Of a stretch of DNA of 31,214 nucleotides, positions 31,156 through 31,214 are shown piece after piece. Location of the stretch: the NCBI GenBank assembly GCA_041946685.1, contig JBHGAV010000049.1:1-31214 (forward strand), in the 5' to 3' direction. This DNA comes from JBHGAV01 sp041946685. Lineage in GTDB: Bacteria > Acidobacteriota > Terriglobia > Bryobacterales > Bryobacteraceae. The stretch's first letter is position 1. Each line of letters starts with the position of its first letter. A model generated the notes under the pieces. The model was given only the letters and a program-made list of their open reading frames with translations. It did no database searches and was not told the DNA's origin. Both the position numbers and the translations under genes were made by a program.

Positions 31156-31214
31156 TCCCCGGTCGTCTAATGGTAGGACAGCGGCCTTTGGAGCCGTGAA
31201 TCGTGGTTCGAATC
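31156..31214 (+). tRNA. tRNA-Gln (anticodon TTG), truncated by the window end
   Basis: The sequence begins with acceptor strand TCCCCGG (31156-31162) and a D-arm with AATGGTAGGA. The anticodon stem GCGGC/GCCGT holds loop CTTTGGA, with anticodon TTG at 31188-31190. The T-arm starts at GTGGTTCGAATC. The 3' half of the T-stem and the acceptor stem lie beyond the window. Confidence 0.93.

Noticed and set aside
1..31214. Mobile elements, phage genes, toxin-antitoxin pairs or defence systems
   Set aside because: No transposase, integrase, terminal inverted repeats, restriction, CRISPR or toxin-like gene was found; all sizeable genes are metabolic, envelope or housekeeping.

Overview
The window is GC-rich bacterial chromosome with closely packed genes. 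Its gene set suggests an Acidobacteriota member of the Solibacter/Bryobacter type: a roughly 1,200-residue TonB-dependent receptor with a carboxypeptidase-regulatory-like N-terminus, an FG-GAP/ASPIC-UnbV protein coupled to a TPR protein, several Tat-exported enzymes of sugar metabolism, a GH95 fucosidase-like enzyme, and a secretin carrying a C-terminal cohesin-like domain followed by pseudopilins. This taxonomic call is inferred from gene content; no phylogenetic marker was compared.

Layout. (1) 1-830: the 3' part of an ATP-grasp gene that appears broken by a frameshift and an early stop. (2) 832-10647, minus strand: in transcription order, an FG-GAP/UnbV protein, a TPR protein (4-nt overlap), an exported enolase-superfamily dehydratase-like protein, a xylose-isomerase-like protein, a terminator-like hairpin, two tandem NIF3-like paralogs (1-nt overlap) and a GH95 glycoside hydrolase. 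(3) 10648-14443, plus strand: a divergent intergenic region with a -10 box and TTAAC repeats, the large TonB-dependent receptor, and a strong intrinsic terminator. (4) 14456-16616, minus: a Tat-exported dienelactone-hydrolase-like protein and an anaerobic sulfatase-maturase-type radical SAM/SPASM protein with a SEC-C tail, preceded by a possible 16-residue ORF. (5) 16706-17926, plus: a secreted amidohydrolase that may be leaderless; it converges on a Tat-exported Gfo/Idh/MocA-like protein (17944-18999, minus). (6) 19157-25264, plus: an esterase, a YfhO-type membrane protein and an 895-residue Tat-exported protein of unknown function. (7) 25216-27797, minus: smpB, pepA and a site-2-protease-like membrane peptidase; the last overlaps the 3' end of the preceding plus-strand gene. 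(8) 27913-31105, plus: a TPR-secretin-cohesin protein and two pseudopilin-like proteins. (9) 31156-31214: a tRNA-Gln(TTG) cut by the window edge.

How it fits together (inference). Regions 2-6 look like a carbohydrate-acquisition and processing neighbourhood: an outer-membrane receptor for uptake, exported hydrolases and esterases, and isomerase, dehydratase and oxidoreductase-like enzymes. No transcription regulator, sulfatase, inner-membrane sugar transporter or glycosyltransferase is visible. Region 7 is housekeeping (trans-translation and peptide turnover), and region 8 is part of a type II secretion or type IV pilus-like machine. No CRISPR array, transposase, integrase or phage gene was seen. 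The observations most worth follow-up are the tiny ORF joined to the radical SAM gene, the tandem NIF3 pair in which the exported copy seems to lack a metal ligand, the secretin-cohesin fusion, and the unassigned 895-residue Tat protein.
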